Assembly: GCA_024449915.1 (NCBI GenBank)
Contig: JAMZAV010006781.1
Span: 1 to 64,000, forward strand
Source: Sweltsa coloradensis
Lineage: Eukaryota; Arthropoda; Insecta; Plecoptera; Chloroperlidae
Direction of reading: 5' to 3'
Length of the DNA stretch: 64,000 bases
Each line of letters begins with the position of its first letter. Positions within the stretch are counted from its first letter, which is position 1. Under the pieces are notes generated by a model. It was given only the letters and a program-made list of their open reading frames with translations. It had not been told where the DNA came from and made no database searches. Positions 12,173 to 22,849 of the stretch are shown here, piece after piece. Both the position numbers and the translations under genes were made by a program.

Positions 12173-14064
12173 TGTCGCATTCGGCAGTTTTTTTATAAAA
12201 CCCCTAGTTGGACATTAGATTGTCTCCTTCAAGACAATCCTCCTTTTCCACCTTACTTCCCTTAATTGTTGGGCGCCATATTGACTAACAATAATGCTAA
12301 TTCTAATTCACTAATTGGAGGAACCAATTAGTACAAGTTGGTCCGGTAGCTGGATCCCTAATTCTGCAATACAATTTCTATTATAACAAATGATGAATTG
12401 CAGACGATTTGTCTGACTTCGGAGGCGCCGACTGGATGTCTGGTGCCGTGTCTCGTTCAACTGCAGCTGGTACAGACCCTCCCAAAACACTATTGGTCTA
12501 GTGACAGGATAATAGGTCATGCACAATCTACAGAGGTTGTAAAAACGTGTAGTGGTTACAGTTCCTGATATATTGTTACGGTTGATAAATGGTGATACAA
12601 ATTATATAACCCCTACCTAGTCGGATCCTTCTATTACATATGCTGTGGCTGAGCCCAGTTTACAGTGCCTGATGGACCTTGAATCTACTAAATTGCTATT
12701 ATAAGTATGTGGTGTTTGTACTCATCTGTCTCCTTTTTGTTGTGACGTTCGAAGATGATTGTTCGATGGGGACAGTATTTAAATCAGGGTTATCGATTTA
12801 AATAAATACACACACACTGGGTACGAAGTAATCCACGCTTGCGATCTTCTGATTCATTCGAACGGTGCCGTCAGTTTCATCTCGTGAGACGATCACTTCA
12901 CTGGCGTCGATCGATACGTTCGATTCCCGCGTCGTCACTCCTTGCACCAGTCGTTTGATCAGGCTCGCTTATTATTTCAAATAATACTCCAATTCACAGT
13001 TCACCTTGCTTTGCTCCCTATTAGCTCAGTCTCAATTTCAAAAATATTCCAATCCACAGTTCGCTTTACTACTCGACTTCGCTCGCTATCAATCCACTTT
13101 CAATTTCAAATAATACTCCAATTTACTTCACACTCTACTTCTCAACTCCGCTCACTGTTAAATCACTTTCAAACTCCTCGACCCCCGAGACTTAGGCCGT
13201 CCTAAGTACTACCGTCGTAACTTCATCGTGAAGTCGGGCAGGCACGTTGCCTCCGCCGAGTAACTTCACTTCACACCGAGGCCGGACCACGTCACGAACC
13301 TCCTCCGCGTCACTACCCCAAACCAACTGCCGTCTGTCTTCCTCCTGAGCACCTAGCTCCTCTCGGTCAGCTGAGCTAACCCCGTGGAATCATGGGAATT
13401 CCCCGAAAAACTGTCTTTCGCCTCTACCCGGCTCGCGCTAAAACTCGCCCTAGCTGGCTTCGCTCTCCGCCATATACCCTTGTGGTTTCCTTTGTGGCCT
13501 TCATGCTCACAACGATCGGGATGTATGTAAGCCTTGGCTGCATCCTTACCCTTGGACTGTTCCTCGAAGCCAATTATAATCGTGTTCGCTAAAGCAGTCG
13601 AGCGGATTAATTCCGACTTTATGGCGGCTCAGTGTGCATCGCCGCACATTGGTACATCGTCTGGTGTCGCCCTGCCAGTCATTGCTATTCATCCCGATAG
13701 CCCGAGGGATGTTTTTGCGACATCTTAGCCTCGAACTAGCCTCCTTCCCCAGGCTCAGACAATTTATTTAGCCTTCACTGCAGTCCCAGTTTAATATTTT
13801 GATCTCTTCGTTTCTCGATTCTCCAGTTTCTGTGTGATTTCACGTCCCATTTACCACCTTTACTTGATTGCGATACTTTGATTACCTCCTAATTACATTA
13901 TTACTTGTTATACTAATTGTGGCTGATTTGCATTTTGGTAGGCCAAATCAGTTATTGAATAAATATAGCTATATTTGCATTTTTGACATGCAAATGAGCT
14001 ATTCGAAAAATATTTTGTGGTTAAGGAAGGTCTAATGGAGACACGGTGAAGCCGTTCCATTACA
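12173..14064 (-). repeat. Right LTR (5' LTR of the minus element)
   Basis: 1892 bp, TGTCGCATTC...TTCCATTACA. It is about 86 bp shorter than the left LTR, mainly because the internal minisatellite has three units instead of four (near 12975, 13036 and 13106). The other differences are mostly one-base indels, so the insertion looks recent or the two copies were partly collapsed in assembly. Confidence 0.9.
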
Positions 14065-14068
14065 TGCT
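14065..14068. repeat. Target site duplication TGCT (right)
   Basis: Second copy of the TGCT duplication flanking the LTR retrotransposon. Counting one copy only, the LINE reading frame continues from 14065 into 6921 without a stop for several dozen codons. Confidence 0.85.
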
Positions 14069-14499
14069 AAAGCTAGGATGTTCTTTAGATGGATAATGTC
14101 AGGTGTATTTTCTAATACGTTATTCATATCTACCTCTTGTGTTTGATCGTCTAGTCGTTCTGGGTGTCTTGATCTTCTTGAATGGTTTGGCATTTCTAGT
14201 GGTTCTGGACGTTCTGGTAGGTCTGGTTGTTCTGGTAGGTCCGGACGTTCTGGTAGGTCTGGACGTTCTGGTATGTCTGGACGTTCTGGTTGGTCTGGAA
14301 TTTCTGGTATAACTGGTAGATCTGGAAGTTGTAGCAGGTATGGCATTACCGGTAATTCTGGAAGTTCTAGTAGTTCTGGTATCAACTGGTCTTCTTCTTC
14401 GCTGTCCTCTGTCGATGTAGCGCCGTTATCATCTTGATGTGTTTGTAGTTCGTCTTTCACTTCGCGTCTTATTCTAGTTAATATGTTTATTGGTAACAT
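14065..14499 (-). CDS. LINE ORF N-terminal part, proline-rich repeats
   Basis: Start of the R2/NeSL-like LINE protein, interrupted by the LTR element. It opens MLPINILTRIRREVKDELQT, then an acidic patch (EDSEEEDQ), then a stretch of leucine/proline repeats (PELPVMPY, PDLPVIPEIP) that becomes an array of PERPD/LPERPDLPE units, and ends ...HLKNILALA at the insertion point. Joined at one TGCT to 6921, the frame goes on as FATAMSEFATHRTKQKAIHY, typical of the pre-RT region of such LINEs. The plus-strand valine-rich frame over the same DNA is a shadow. Confidence 0.65.
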
Positions 14500-14576
14500 T
14501 TTATTTTTAACTATAATTCTTCTTTGGTCGGCTATTCTCTGCGCACTACTTATTTTTATTATTATTATTTTATTGG
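14500..14576. other. LINE 5' leader and short ATT tract
   Basis: About 45 bp of leader upstream of the LINE start codon, followed by a short ATT run (14548-14575) that marks the tail of the neighbouring LINE copy. The two LINEs are arranged head to tail on the minus strand. Confidence 0.45.
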
Positions 14577-15065
14577 ATGTATTTCATACAAACTCGGTTA
14601 AAACCGGAGCTAACATGTTGTAGGGACTTACGTCAAGTACTTCCATGTGTACCTATTACATACATTATTACTTTTGTCTTAACTCTAACTAAAATAAGTC
14701 ATTTATAAATTGTAATATTGTTTGTAGATGATGTTTTCTTTCTGCTGTGTACGTTCGTAGCCGATTTCTCGTCGCCATCCTAGCATTTGCTCTTCGGACT
14801 ATGGGAAACCACGAAAACCTTGTCAGGATGGAAGCTGTCTCGGAATCTCGAAGTATCATTCTTAGTTAGAAATTTACGGACTATTCTACACGTGTTGAGT
14901 ATTACTGCCTTTTGAGTCTCGATGTATACATTGGGTTGAAGATCTAGTTGTTTAATGCTTTCATGTAGCTCTTCGGTATGATGCCGTTGGCTGATATAAC
15001 GAATGGGATTGTATTTAGCTTCTTCGGTATGATGCCGTTGGCTGATATAACGAATGGGATTGTAT
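14577..15065 (-). mobile_element. Second LINE copy, 3' fragment
   Basis: About 490 bp matching the 3' end of the LINE at 3966-4420, for example CCGGAGCTAACATGTTGTA near 14602 and CAAGTACTTCCATGTGTA near 14633. Minus-strand translation gives the C-terminal block IPFVISANGIIPK, then LHESIKQLDLQPNVYIETQK and AVILNTCRIVRKFL with one indel, more readable here than in the first copy. The fragment is 5'-truncated, as usual for LINE insertions. A 51-bp tandem duplication lies at 14971-15065 (CTTCGGTATGATGCCGTTGG twice), absent from the other copy. Confidence 0.8.
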
Positions 15066-15116
<51 letters not shown>

Positions 15117-15150
15117 TATTTTTATTATTATATTATTATTATTATATTAA

Positions 15151-15191
<41 letters not shown>

Positions 15192-15200
15192 TTATTGGAA
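15066..15200. repeat. ATT microsatellite
   Basis: Long run of TAT/ATT repeats. It yields tyrosine- and isoleucine-only open frames that are not genes. Confidence 0.9.
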
Positions 15201-15429
15201 TTATTGGAATTGGGTTCCCTACGTCGAAAAATATTGTTTACATCAACGAACATCTCACAAAGGTAAACAAACATTTGTATTGGTTAGCCCCGTAACAAGA
15301 GAAAGCAGGGATACAAGTTTGCCTGGACTAAGGGCGGCCAAAATTTTCCTCCGTGAAGACGAACAATCACCCCTCATATTAATAAGGAGTGAAACTGACA
15401 TTCCGCCTGTGGTGTCGTAGTGTGTTTGT

Positions 15430-18100
15430 TTGCAGTGTGTGTCTAACTGAATGGAAATTTGGGAAGAGTTAGATAAAAGTGATACTATTGACTGTACTTA
15501 TATCGATGACATTAGTGGTTGGTATGCGGGCGGTGACCGTGGTTTGTCAATCATCTCGAAAATTATTCACATAAACATTCGATCTATAAATAAACTTTGG
15601 GGACGAGTTGTGTTGTATTTTGCAAGATGTCATAGGGTTAATCGATGTTATAGTTATAAGTGAAATTTTCTAATTGTGACGTAAATTTATATAATTTGCA
15701 AGGGTATAGCAAAATATCAAAGCAAAGGTTAAGCAAACTTGGTGGTGGTTTACTTGTATTTGTCAGGGAAACAGTGAAATTTGTTGAGATAAACGTTGAT
15801 TTTGTGCATGCAGAAGCGCTATGCGGTACGATTTACCTTAATGATGTGTGTGTTTATTTGTTAGCTCTGTATCGTCCTCCTAATTGTAGTCGCTTAAGAT
15901 TTATTGAAGAATTAGATGTGTTTTTAGAAAAAAACATTGGTGCTAATGGGATCATAATAGGAGATATAAATATTAACTTGCTTGTATTTTGGGACAGGAA
16001 CACTGCAATTTATGAAGACGTTTTGGGCAGCATGTGGCTTCTTTAAATGTATAAAAAAAAGTACACGCAAAGAGTATAAGTCAGGAGGTTTTTGTATCAT
16101 CTTGTATTGATCTTTTTACTGCGCGGAAGATACTCATTATGAAACTCCCTTCCTTACTACAAAAGTATCTGCCACTTTTTGGTGCTCACATGCGTTCAAT
16201 TATAGGAAGGTCTCTTCCCGTAGTTTGCAGAATAAAAACTTGAAAAGTGATAAATTCCTCCCCAATTAAGTTGAACGAAAAACTTAAAAAAATTATTTCT
16301 CGTATCAATTGAACTATTTTTTGCGACAATGATAATCCTGAGGAAATTTACACAAAAATATGCGGAATTTTTAAAAGTTTAGACAATCTACTTTTGGGAT
16401 AAAAATTTTTTCCAGCCCAAAGGGAAAAAGGGCTCGCAAATTGGGTCCCCCGAGACCTTTGTTATTATGACAAAAGACAGAAAAACTTTTAAAGATTGCA
16501 AAAATTGAGAATTTTGGCGAAAAAAAATCCGTCAAAGAGAAGAGTACAATACTTACAGAAATAGAGTAATAAAAGAAATCAATAAAGCAAAGATAAATTT
16601 TTACCGTAATTTAATATTCAATGCGAGGGGAAAATGAAAAAGGGAACGTGGAAATTATTAAAAAATTTAGGAAAAAAGAAGTTTTTCATTGAACGTGATT
16701 CTAAATTTTTATGTAAAGACGTGAATACGAACTTATCGTCAATTTTTGTTAACTCTTTTGTTGACGAGAAAATACATTGAAACATGTTTGCAACATTGTC
16801 CTTTTCAGCGTGCACGCAATGAAAATTTCAGTGAACTTCTTTTTCATAAAAACCATTTACTTTACTAATATGAGAGAATGATCGATTCTCTGAAGTAAAT
16901 AAACGCCGGGTGTTTGATAGTATACGTTTCAAGCCCTTCAATTTGCAATGCTTCTATTCCCCTTTTTTTGGGCTTATTGATAAAAAACTATTGAGCCCGA
17001 CATTCCAAGCGCTAAAAAAAGCAATTTTTTAAACCTTACATAAAAGGGGTGCCCAAAAAGTTTACCAAATTACAGGCCTATAGCTTTTCCCAAAGTATTA
17101 GAAACTCTTAGAAAGGCTTTTGTAATAACTTGGTGGAGTACTTAAAAAACTGGGATTCTGAATAGTAAACAGTTGGTTTTTAAAAAAGGAAAAGTCCCTC
17201 TCCCTGTTATTGAGTTCTTAATTTTGAAAATTTCAAAATTAAATGACAACATCCCCTTTCTTCTTTATTTGTGGTTTTATAAAGCTTTGACACAAAAACC
17301 ACCAGAAACTTCTCAAGCTTTAGAGTCCATTGGCTTTCGTGGTATTCGTTGGTTTGGGTTTTAAAAACTATTTACTGATAGATTATGGAAGTGCATGTAA
17401 ATGGCCACTTTAAAAAGAAAAACTTGGTTTTTTGGGGGTCCCCGGGGGTCTTTATTGGGACCTAGTTTTTTTTGTAATGTTAACTTATGAAAAATTTTTA
17501 TATTTGCTTTATATTTTCTTATGCTGACGATCTTTTTTTACCCGGTGCTTTTTAAAATATTCGTGTTGGCAGCTATGCACAGTCTGATTTTAACAGTTTT
17601 TTACGTTGGAATCACGATAAAGAACTAGTAAAAAACTTTTCAAAAACCAAAATTGTACATATATGCCCCCCACAACCACAAAAAGATTTTCCCCAATTTA
17701 ATATTTTTATCACGATTTAAACGCTTCATCTATGGTGAATTGACGATGTGAAGTAGTGGGGGAAAAATTTAAGGTAAAACTTATATACCCGGGGTTACTG
17801 TAGATAGGCACTTTTTGTGGAAATATCATATTGATAAAATTATGTAACAACTACGCTCTTGCTCCTCTCGGCTCTATTCTTTAAAAATGTATTTCCTTTT
17901 TTCCTTATTTTGAACCCTTATCAAACCTTACCGAATCTTTGATTTTTTATTGGATTTTAGCTTTGGGGGAATGCTTCGCGGGTCACATTCAAAAGGGTTT
18001 AAAATTTACAAATAAAAAAAGTTAAAAAGGGGGGGGGAATGTTGACTTTAAAACCGTTCTGAACTCTCCTAAACAAAAAATTTTTTTATTAATTGCTGCC
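15430..18100 (+). mobile_element. Jockey/CR1-type LINE, heavily frameshifted
   Basis: Plus-strand non-LTR retrotransposon spanning endonuclease and reverse transcriptase. Endonuclease pieces: IIHINIRSINK near 15565 and DVIVISE near 15645; GGGLLVFVRE, ALYRPPN and GANGIIIGDININLL within 15660-16046 (AP-endonuclease family, GD(I/F)N motif). RT pieces: NYRPIAF near 17065-17090, SIGFRGIRWFGF near 17325-17360, GVPxGxxxGP near 17435-17465, YADD at 17520-17531, WNHDKELV and KTKIVHIC near 17605-17665. The last two match the LINE at 51926-53700, so both belong to one family. Stops and frameshifts are everywhere, with added homopolymers suggesting base-call errors as much as decay. Confidence 0.75.
15660..16046 (+). 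CDS. LINE AP-endonuclease fragment
   Basis: The longest clean piece of the plus-strand LINE. It has the endonuclease-family core GGGLLVFVRE, then LLALYRPPN, FIEELDVFLEKN and IIIGDININLL with the active-site Asp-x-Asn. The enzyme would nick target DNA to prime reverse transcription. The frame ends at 16046 where the protein should continue, so it is a broken gene. Confidence 0.7.
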   Translation: MKFSNCDVNLYNLQGYSKISKQRLSKLGGGLLVFVRETVKFVEINVDFVHAEALCGTIYLNDVCVYLLALYRPPNCSRLRFIEELDVFLEKNIGANGIIIGDININLLVFWDRNTAIYEDVLGSMWLL

Positions 18101-19205
18101 AATACTTCATTGTTTATATATAAAATTTTTTTTTAACCTTTTATTTTTAAACAGATTTCAAGATTCTGTTAGACTCGGGAAGATCAAGGGTAAAGTGGCG
18201 GGGGGTTCAAATTCCCAATTTTAAAACAAATATGGCCCAAAGTTCACTTTCTTACCGGTTCCTTCTACTTCAAATTGATGCCCCCCTCACTGAAAACCTG
18301 TCTAAAATTTCAAAAAATTAAAACTGAAATAAAATCTTACTTTTTTTCGACACTTTTGGGCAAGTTTTCCCATTTTTTTTATTTTTTTTTTCTAAAACTC
18401 TTTTTTCTTTTTTTTGTAATTTTTTGATTTCACAAAATTTAAATGAATATGTCATGCAACCAAAGATTTAAATACTGTTTTTTATGTTTATTTTGGTTTT
18501 AGTTCCGTTCCTGTATTGTCACCATTTAAATAATTTTTTTTAATTTTCTTTCCCCACAGTTTAAGCCTTTTTTTTAGGCTTTGTGGGTTTTTTTGATTAT
18601 ATTTTTGTTAATTTTTTTTTCGTAGGCCTATGTAACATTAATTTTTTATTTGTACAATTTTTTTATGGGATGAGTTTTATTTTCTATTTCTATGACAAAG
18701 TTTATTTGAAAAACACCTCTCCTAAAGCTGTATTAAAACCCCTTAAAAGACCCATAGCCCCCTAAAAAAATTTTGTGTAATTAAAAAAAAACAGAGTATG
18801 AAAAGTTGATTGTTGAAGAAATAATTTAAAAAAACTATTGTCGGGTTAAAAAAATGAATTTTTAAACAAAAAATCTAAGGCTGTAGCGATATAATAAAAA
18901 TATCATTTCAATAAAAAAAAAAATAATAAAAAAATAAAATTTAAAATAGGGCCCATTGAATAGCTGATGGCCCATTTTTATTATTGTTATTTTTTTGTAT
19001 GTCAATAATTCTGCAGACAGCTTTAAAAATCTTGTAGGTCATTCATTATACTTTTTCCCTTTGTAATAATATAAATCGTATTTTATTATGATATTATGTT
19101 ACTATAATATTTTGTAATAAATGAACATTGAGGGTAAACGGTATATTTAGGCCTACTTTAAATTATATAAAGTAGAAAAGGAGTTGGGACTTGTGCATAA
19201 GCCCT
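18101..19205. other. AT-rich sequence without a recognised gene
   Basis: Low-complexity AT-rich DNA with long T and A runs, possibly the 3' untranslated part of the preceding LINE followed by intergenic sequence. A frame at 18583-18765 is phenylalanine-rich translation of T runs and is not accepted as a gene. Confidence 0.35.
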
Positions 19206-19367
19206 AATACAATTATTATTATTATTTTTGTTATTGTTCTGTTGTTATTTATTATTATTATTATTATTATTTTATTATTATTATTATTATTATTATTTTT
19301 ATTATATTATTATTATTATGACTTTATTTATATTAAATTTTTCATAATAAAACTAAAACAAAAAAAA

Positions 19368-19407
<40 letters not shown>
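19206..19407. repeat. ATT microsatellites (two blocks)
   Basis: ATT repeats at about 19206-19322 and 19373-19407, separated by some 50 bp of AT-rich sequence. Possibly an expanded LINE tail. Confidence 0.85.
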
Positions 19408-19408
<1 letters not shown>

Positions 19409-19689
19409 TAAAACAACATGTATTCTTATCATATTTTCTGTAGCTAAGGGAGGTAAAACGTTTAATAGGTTGGATCCAATCGTAAATTCATTTTCATTGC
19501 TTTCGTTTTCATAAATGTAATCTGTTTGTGTCATCACAATTATACGAATTATTTCCAAACATTCAATACTTCTCAGTCAGGGAGCCCTACTTCCTTCACT
19601 TTACCATTTGCATTTCCCAGTCAAATCTAAGATTAAAATTGCCTTCAGTCAGCCCTTTAGATATTAAAAGAACCCGCCTATAGGTAAAG

Positions 19690-19784
19690 TTATTTTAAAA
19701 ACGCTCCAGTGAGCTCCAACCAGCCAGGGAAGGACGGACGCCGCAGCCCAGCCGCACACGCGCAGCCAGAGGACTAGTGTCCTG
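19690..19784 (+). other. Candidate 5' untranslated exon
   Basis: A GC-rich segment (GGACGGACGCCGCAGCCCAG, then CCGCACACGCG) in an AT-rich background, ending at GTCCTG followed by a strong splice donor GTGAGTCC at 19785. TCAGTC words resembling arthropod initiators occur upstream near 19572 and 19646. It might be the first, untranslated exon of the protease gene further right or of another gene. There is no coding evidence; this is inference from composition and one splice site. Confidence 0.25.
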
Positions 19785-20210
19785 GTGAGTCCAGCGGTAG
19801 TGTGGGATATGCAAATACACCATAAACTTGTGTGGGTGTCATTACATTGTCTATTGTGTTTCCCGGTGCCCGTGTTACCTCAAATTTACCTAGGTATGAG
19901 TCCGTCCCAGTGCTTTTATCTTACGGATTGGCGTCCAAGTAAAAAGTAGTTGTTTAGAATCTTTTGCAAAGAAGTTATTAGTCGACCCTTCAAACCTGAC
20001 GTCAAACTGTGGAGTAAGTATTTGATCGGGAGTGGAATAAGTTTTATTGCCATCCAGGCGTGGGCTTTTAGTGATAGGTTTAGAGCCTATATGAGTCAGA
20101 ACGTCATAATTAACGCAAAACGAAGGGGCCCACTATCAACCACGATAACTCGCGATAAAGAGTTTTAGTGTTGTTTGGGTGTGTAAGGACGTTCAGTCTA
20201 GCCAACAGTT
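19785..20210. other. Unassigned, contains one 72-codon frame
   Basis: An open frame at 19950-20168 encodes FCKEVISRPFKPDVKLW, then a hydrophobic stretch YLIGSGISFIAIQAWAF, then SDRFRAYMSQN. It lacks an ATG at its start and is preceded at once by a stop codon. I do not recognise it. It could be a decayed exon or chance. Confidence 0.2.
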
Positions 20211-20212
20211 AT

Positions 20213-20279
20213 AGCGGGAGTCGAACTGAGGACCTCCTGTATTGGAAGCAGAGACTCTAACCACAAAACCAATGAGCCA
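20213..20279 (-). repeat. tRNA-like sequence (SINE head or tRNA pseudogene)
   Basis: The minus strand carries GGCTCATTGGTTTTGTGG, then TTAGAGTCTCTGCTTCC and an internal-promoter B box AGTTCGACTCCC. The spacing resembles a tRNA (Gly/Glu-like), but the stems pair imperfectly. Probably a tRNA-derived repeat. Two further fragments with B-box-like words lie close by: GGTTCGACGCC near 20759 (plus) and its inverse type near 20860 (minus). Confidence 0.5.
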
Positions 20280-21267
20280 TACATTAGTAGTATGTACTTT
20301 GTAACCATCTTAAATAACATTGATAATCATTCCTTCTAATCTACGTGATTTATAAAAAGTGACACTCAATGTGTTAATTAGTTTAAACTGGTCTAGACTT
20401 GGTTGGCAACAATACCGCCTGGCTTTGAACAACACGCGGTGACCTCACAGTGTTATCACTCTCGTGTCAGAGTTCACTGGCGGCACAGAATACAGACTTA
20501 GAATCAGGTCAATAACATTGATTTAGAGTCTCACAATAGAATTTGAATGATTTATTATCAAATCTGTTACTTTGTTTCCATACAAATTTTTTAAATGGAT
20601 ATTAATGCCCTAAGCTGATGATAAACTGTTGCTAATATAGATGTTATTGTGATAAGAAAATGCATGAATATTGGAGTAAAGTAAAGTTGCTACTTTCAAG
20701 GCTTTTATTTCTTTTCAAGGATTTCGTTAAGCGCGAGACCCTGGCTCACGAGGTCTCAGGTTCGACGCCCGCCTTTTACTATGACCTCGGCGAGAATCAA
20801 ACCAGAAGCCTATTGACTAACGTGATAGAAACCTTGTCTAGCGACAGGGGGGGACTTAGTATTGAACCCAGGGATTTTTGCAGATCTGGGAGCAACGAAG
20901 CGAAAGCAACTCAAACGAATTACTGTTTTTAATTACTTTCATCATTTTCCTTTTATAGTTTTGTCTGTCATGAAGCAGGAAGAAGCCACTAGACGAGCCA
21001 CACTATATTCACCATCAAGTGAGGGTACACTTGTCCCTCTTAGGTGATGTAGATACAGTCTATCAAGTACTCACAGTGTAAGCATAGTTTTTTAAAACAA
21101 GGCAACAAGGCGTATAAAATACGTGATTCATGTTAATAGAATAATTCATATTGTTGTGACCTATGGAAAGTTCATAGTCGTGGTTGCAAAAACACGGGGG
21201 GGAGGCTCCCAATCAGTCTTATCACTGACACATTGAACCTCTGACCTGTGTCCCCTCACCTCACCCA

Positions 21268-21607
21268 GGGCTTTCCATCTTGAGCGAACTTTTGTATCTG
21301 AGTCCGCCTGCGGGCCGATGTGGATTGGTCTAATAACATCACGTGGGTGCCTGGTCCGTGGTGTTTGCTATTGGACGCGGAACATCTTGTTTGTCTGCCT
21401 GCTTCCAAGTCCACTGAACGTGGTGTTGCTCACAGGGGCAACTGGTTTTATAAAAGCGACGACTCATCATCTAACTCATCATTCTCCAGTCCCAGAGCTT
21501 TGTCGTCTCACCTATAATATTATGATATCTCTGTCAACAATGTCCAAGGTGTTGTTTTCCTGCTTGTGATTCAGGCCTCCAGGACGTCCGTGGTCACCTT
21601 CCTTTCA
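21268..21607 (+). pseudogene. Candidate decayed Ig-like exon
   Basis: Bounded by a possible acceptor (CCTCACCCAG, ending 21267) and donor (TCA|GTAAGT at 21608). One frame contains RADVDWSNNITWVPGP, which resembles the B-C strand region of the clean Ig exon at 37342-37656 (NMSWVLG). The exon length (340 bp) is similar, but stops and frame changes are present. It may be a decayed upstream domain of the modular protease or chance similarity. Confidence 0.3.
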
Positions 21608-21629
21608 GTAAGTTTTATATTTTCTAAAT

Positions 21630-22610
21630 ACTAGGAACGCTCAGTTGGACGCGTTGTTTGAGCGAGCATTGTACGTGCAACACGACCTCGAGTACGAACA
21701 TTCTCCATAATGTTACATACCTAATAAGTCTTTAGTTCTTGACCGATTTGCTGAAAATTGTAAAATAGGAGAGATTGGATAAAATCCAACCTGCCATCTA
21801 AAGGACCTTGACATCATTTCTTTGGGACACCTATTTTACTCTTGATTTCTTCTAGGTATCAGTACAGTAGTGACGCAGAATTGCCTTGTGCGACTTTTCA
21901 CGGGGGGGGGGGGGTGCATGGTAACGTTACTTTTGTTAAATGTAGTTTTCTATCTACACTAACTTTATCGGATCAAAATAAAATTAACATATTCGTGACC
22001 GGACGGACATTCTAAATGTTTGGCTTCGCTCATATTTTGTCGCGTTTAGTTAAAAAAAACTTTAGATTAACTTTAATGTAACTTTATAACTTTTGAAACG
22101 ATTTTGCCACAAAAACTAATGCATTCAATCGGGAACGACTTGCGGATGGTCACAAATTTCAACTCGATCCGGAGCCTTCGTTGAACCCCTATCATGAGGC
22201 AAAAAAGCTGTGCGACTTTCCGTGCCAATGGTAACGGGACTTTGTTATAATGTAATTTCCATCTACCTACTTATCGATCAAAATAAAATACATATTCGTG
22301 ACGGACGGACTTCTAAATGATTTGGGCCACCTCATGATTTTTCGCCGTGTTATTTGAAAAAAAAACTATTTCGATTAACTTTACTGTTTTTTTTAACTTT
22401 TTGAACGATTTTGCCACAAAACTATACCAGCAACCCGCCTAGGTGGTATGTACATGTGCATAAAATTTTAAGGTCGATCAGAGAAACGGTGCTACCTGTA
22501 TCGAAGCAGTAACAGAAAAAAAACAAAACAAACAAAAAAAAAAAAAAAAAAAAACGACATTTGAGCCATAAGGGTCAAGTGGAGACGCTCCGCTTCGCTC
22601 GCTCAAATTA
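21630..22610 (+). repeat. Dispersed repeat family A, copy 1
   Basis: Starts ACTAGGAACGCTCAGTTGGA, GTACGTGCAACACGACC and ends GGAGACGCTCCGCTTCGCTC, GCTCAA. Inside is a dimer in which a word like GCCATGGTAACG recurs about 314 bp apart (near 21912 and 22226), each followed by TATCGGATCAAAATAAAAT and GACCGGACGGACATTCTAAA. The tail (CAGGTCGATCAGAG, GAAGCAGTAACAG, then A/C-rich) recalls the 3' tails of dispersed arthropod LINE/SINE families. No coding capacity is visible. Confidence 0.75.
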
Positions 22611-22849
22611 TGTAAACTTTTCCAATTACAGAGTGATCTCCGAACAACAATATCAAGAATCTTAACCTAAATTATAATTTTTTTTTTTACTTTCCAAATT
22701 ACTTACATTACTCAATTTTAAGGGAACCATAATAGGCTTCCTATCATAGTCGTCATGTAATGTGTTGAGTTTGTTTTTAAATAATTCTAGGAAACAAAGC
22801 AATTTCATGTCAATAAATTTACATGTTGTTTTTGAATTAATAATTGATG

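Larger units (their letters stand above)
6926..14064 (-). mobile_element. Non-autonomous LTR retrotransposon
   Basis: A complete 7.1 kb element with long direct LTRs (6926-8903 and 12173-14064), both bounded by TG...CA and flanked by TGCT. Orientation is minus: next to the right LTR lies a primer-binding site whose minus strand reads TGGCGCCCAACTAAGG, and next to the left LTR is a purine-rich tract (AGAGAGGG on the minus strand). The internal region is only about 3.3 kb. It holds a Gag-like coiled-coil frame but no recognisable protease, reverse transcriptase, RNase H or integrase, so mobilisation would need an autonomous relative. It sits inside the open frame of an R2/NeSL-like LINE. The superfamily cannot be fixed without pol; TG...CA ends and a 4-5 bp duplication fit Ty3/Gypsy or BEL. 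Confidence 0.88.

Noticed and set aside
14103..14312. Plus-strand valine/leucine-rich frame
   Set aside because: It is antisense to the proline-repeat region of the LINE ORF; the minus frame is longer, starts at an ATG and continues into RT-type sequence beyond the LTR insertion.
14978..15295. Tyrosine- and isoleucine-rich open frames (also at 3380-4083 and 19191-19514)
   Set aside because: They are translations of ATT/TAT microsatellites.
19950..20168. Small membrane protein gene
   Set aside because: A stop codon lies immediately upstream, there is no ATG until late, and no family is recognised. Kept only as an unassigned frame.
20660..20932. 90-codon frame as a gene
   Set aside because: It overlaps tRNA-like B-box fragments and has no domain; it is more likely repeat sequence.
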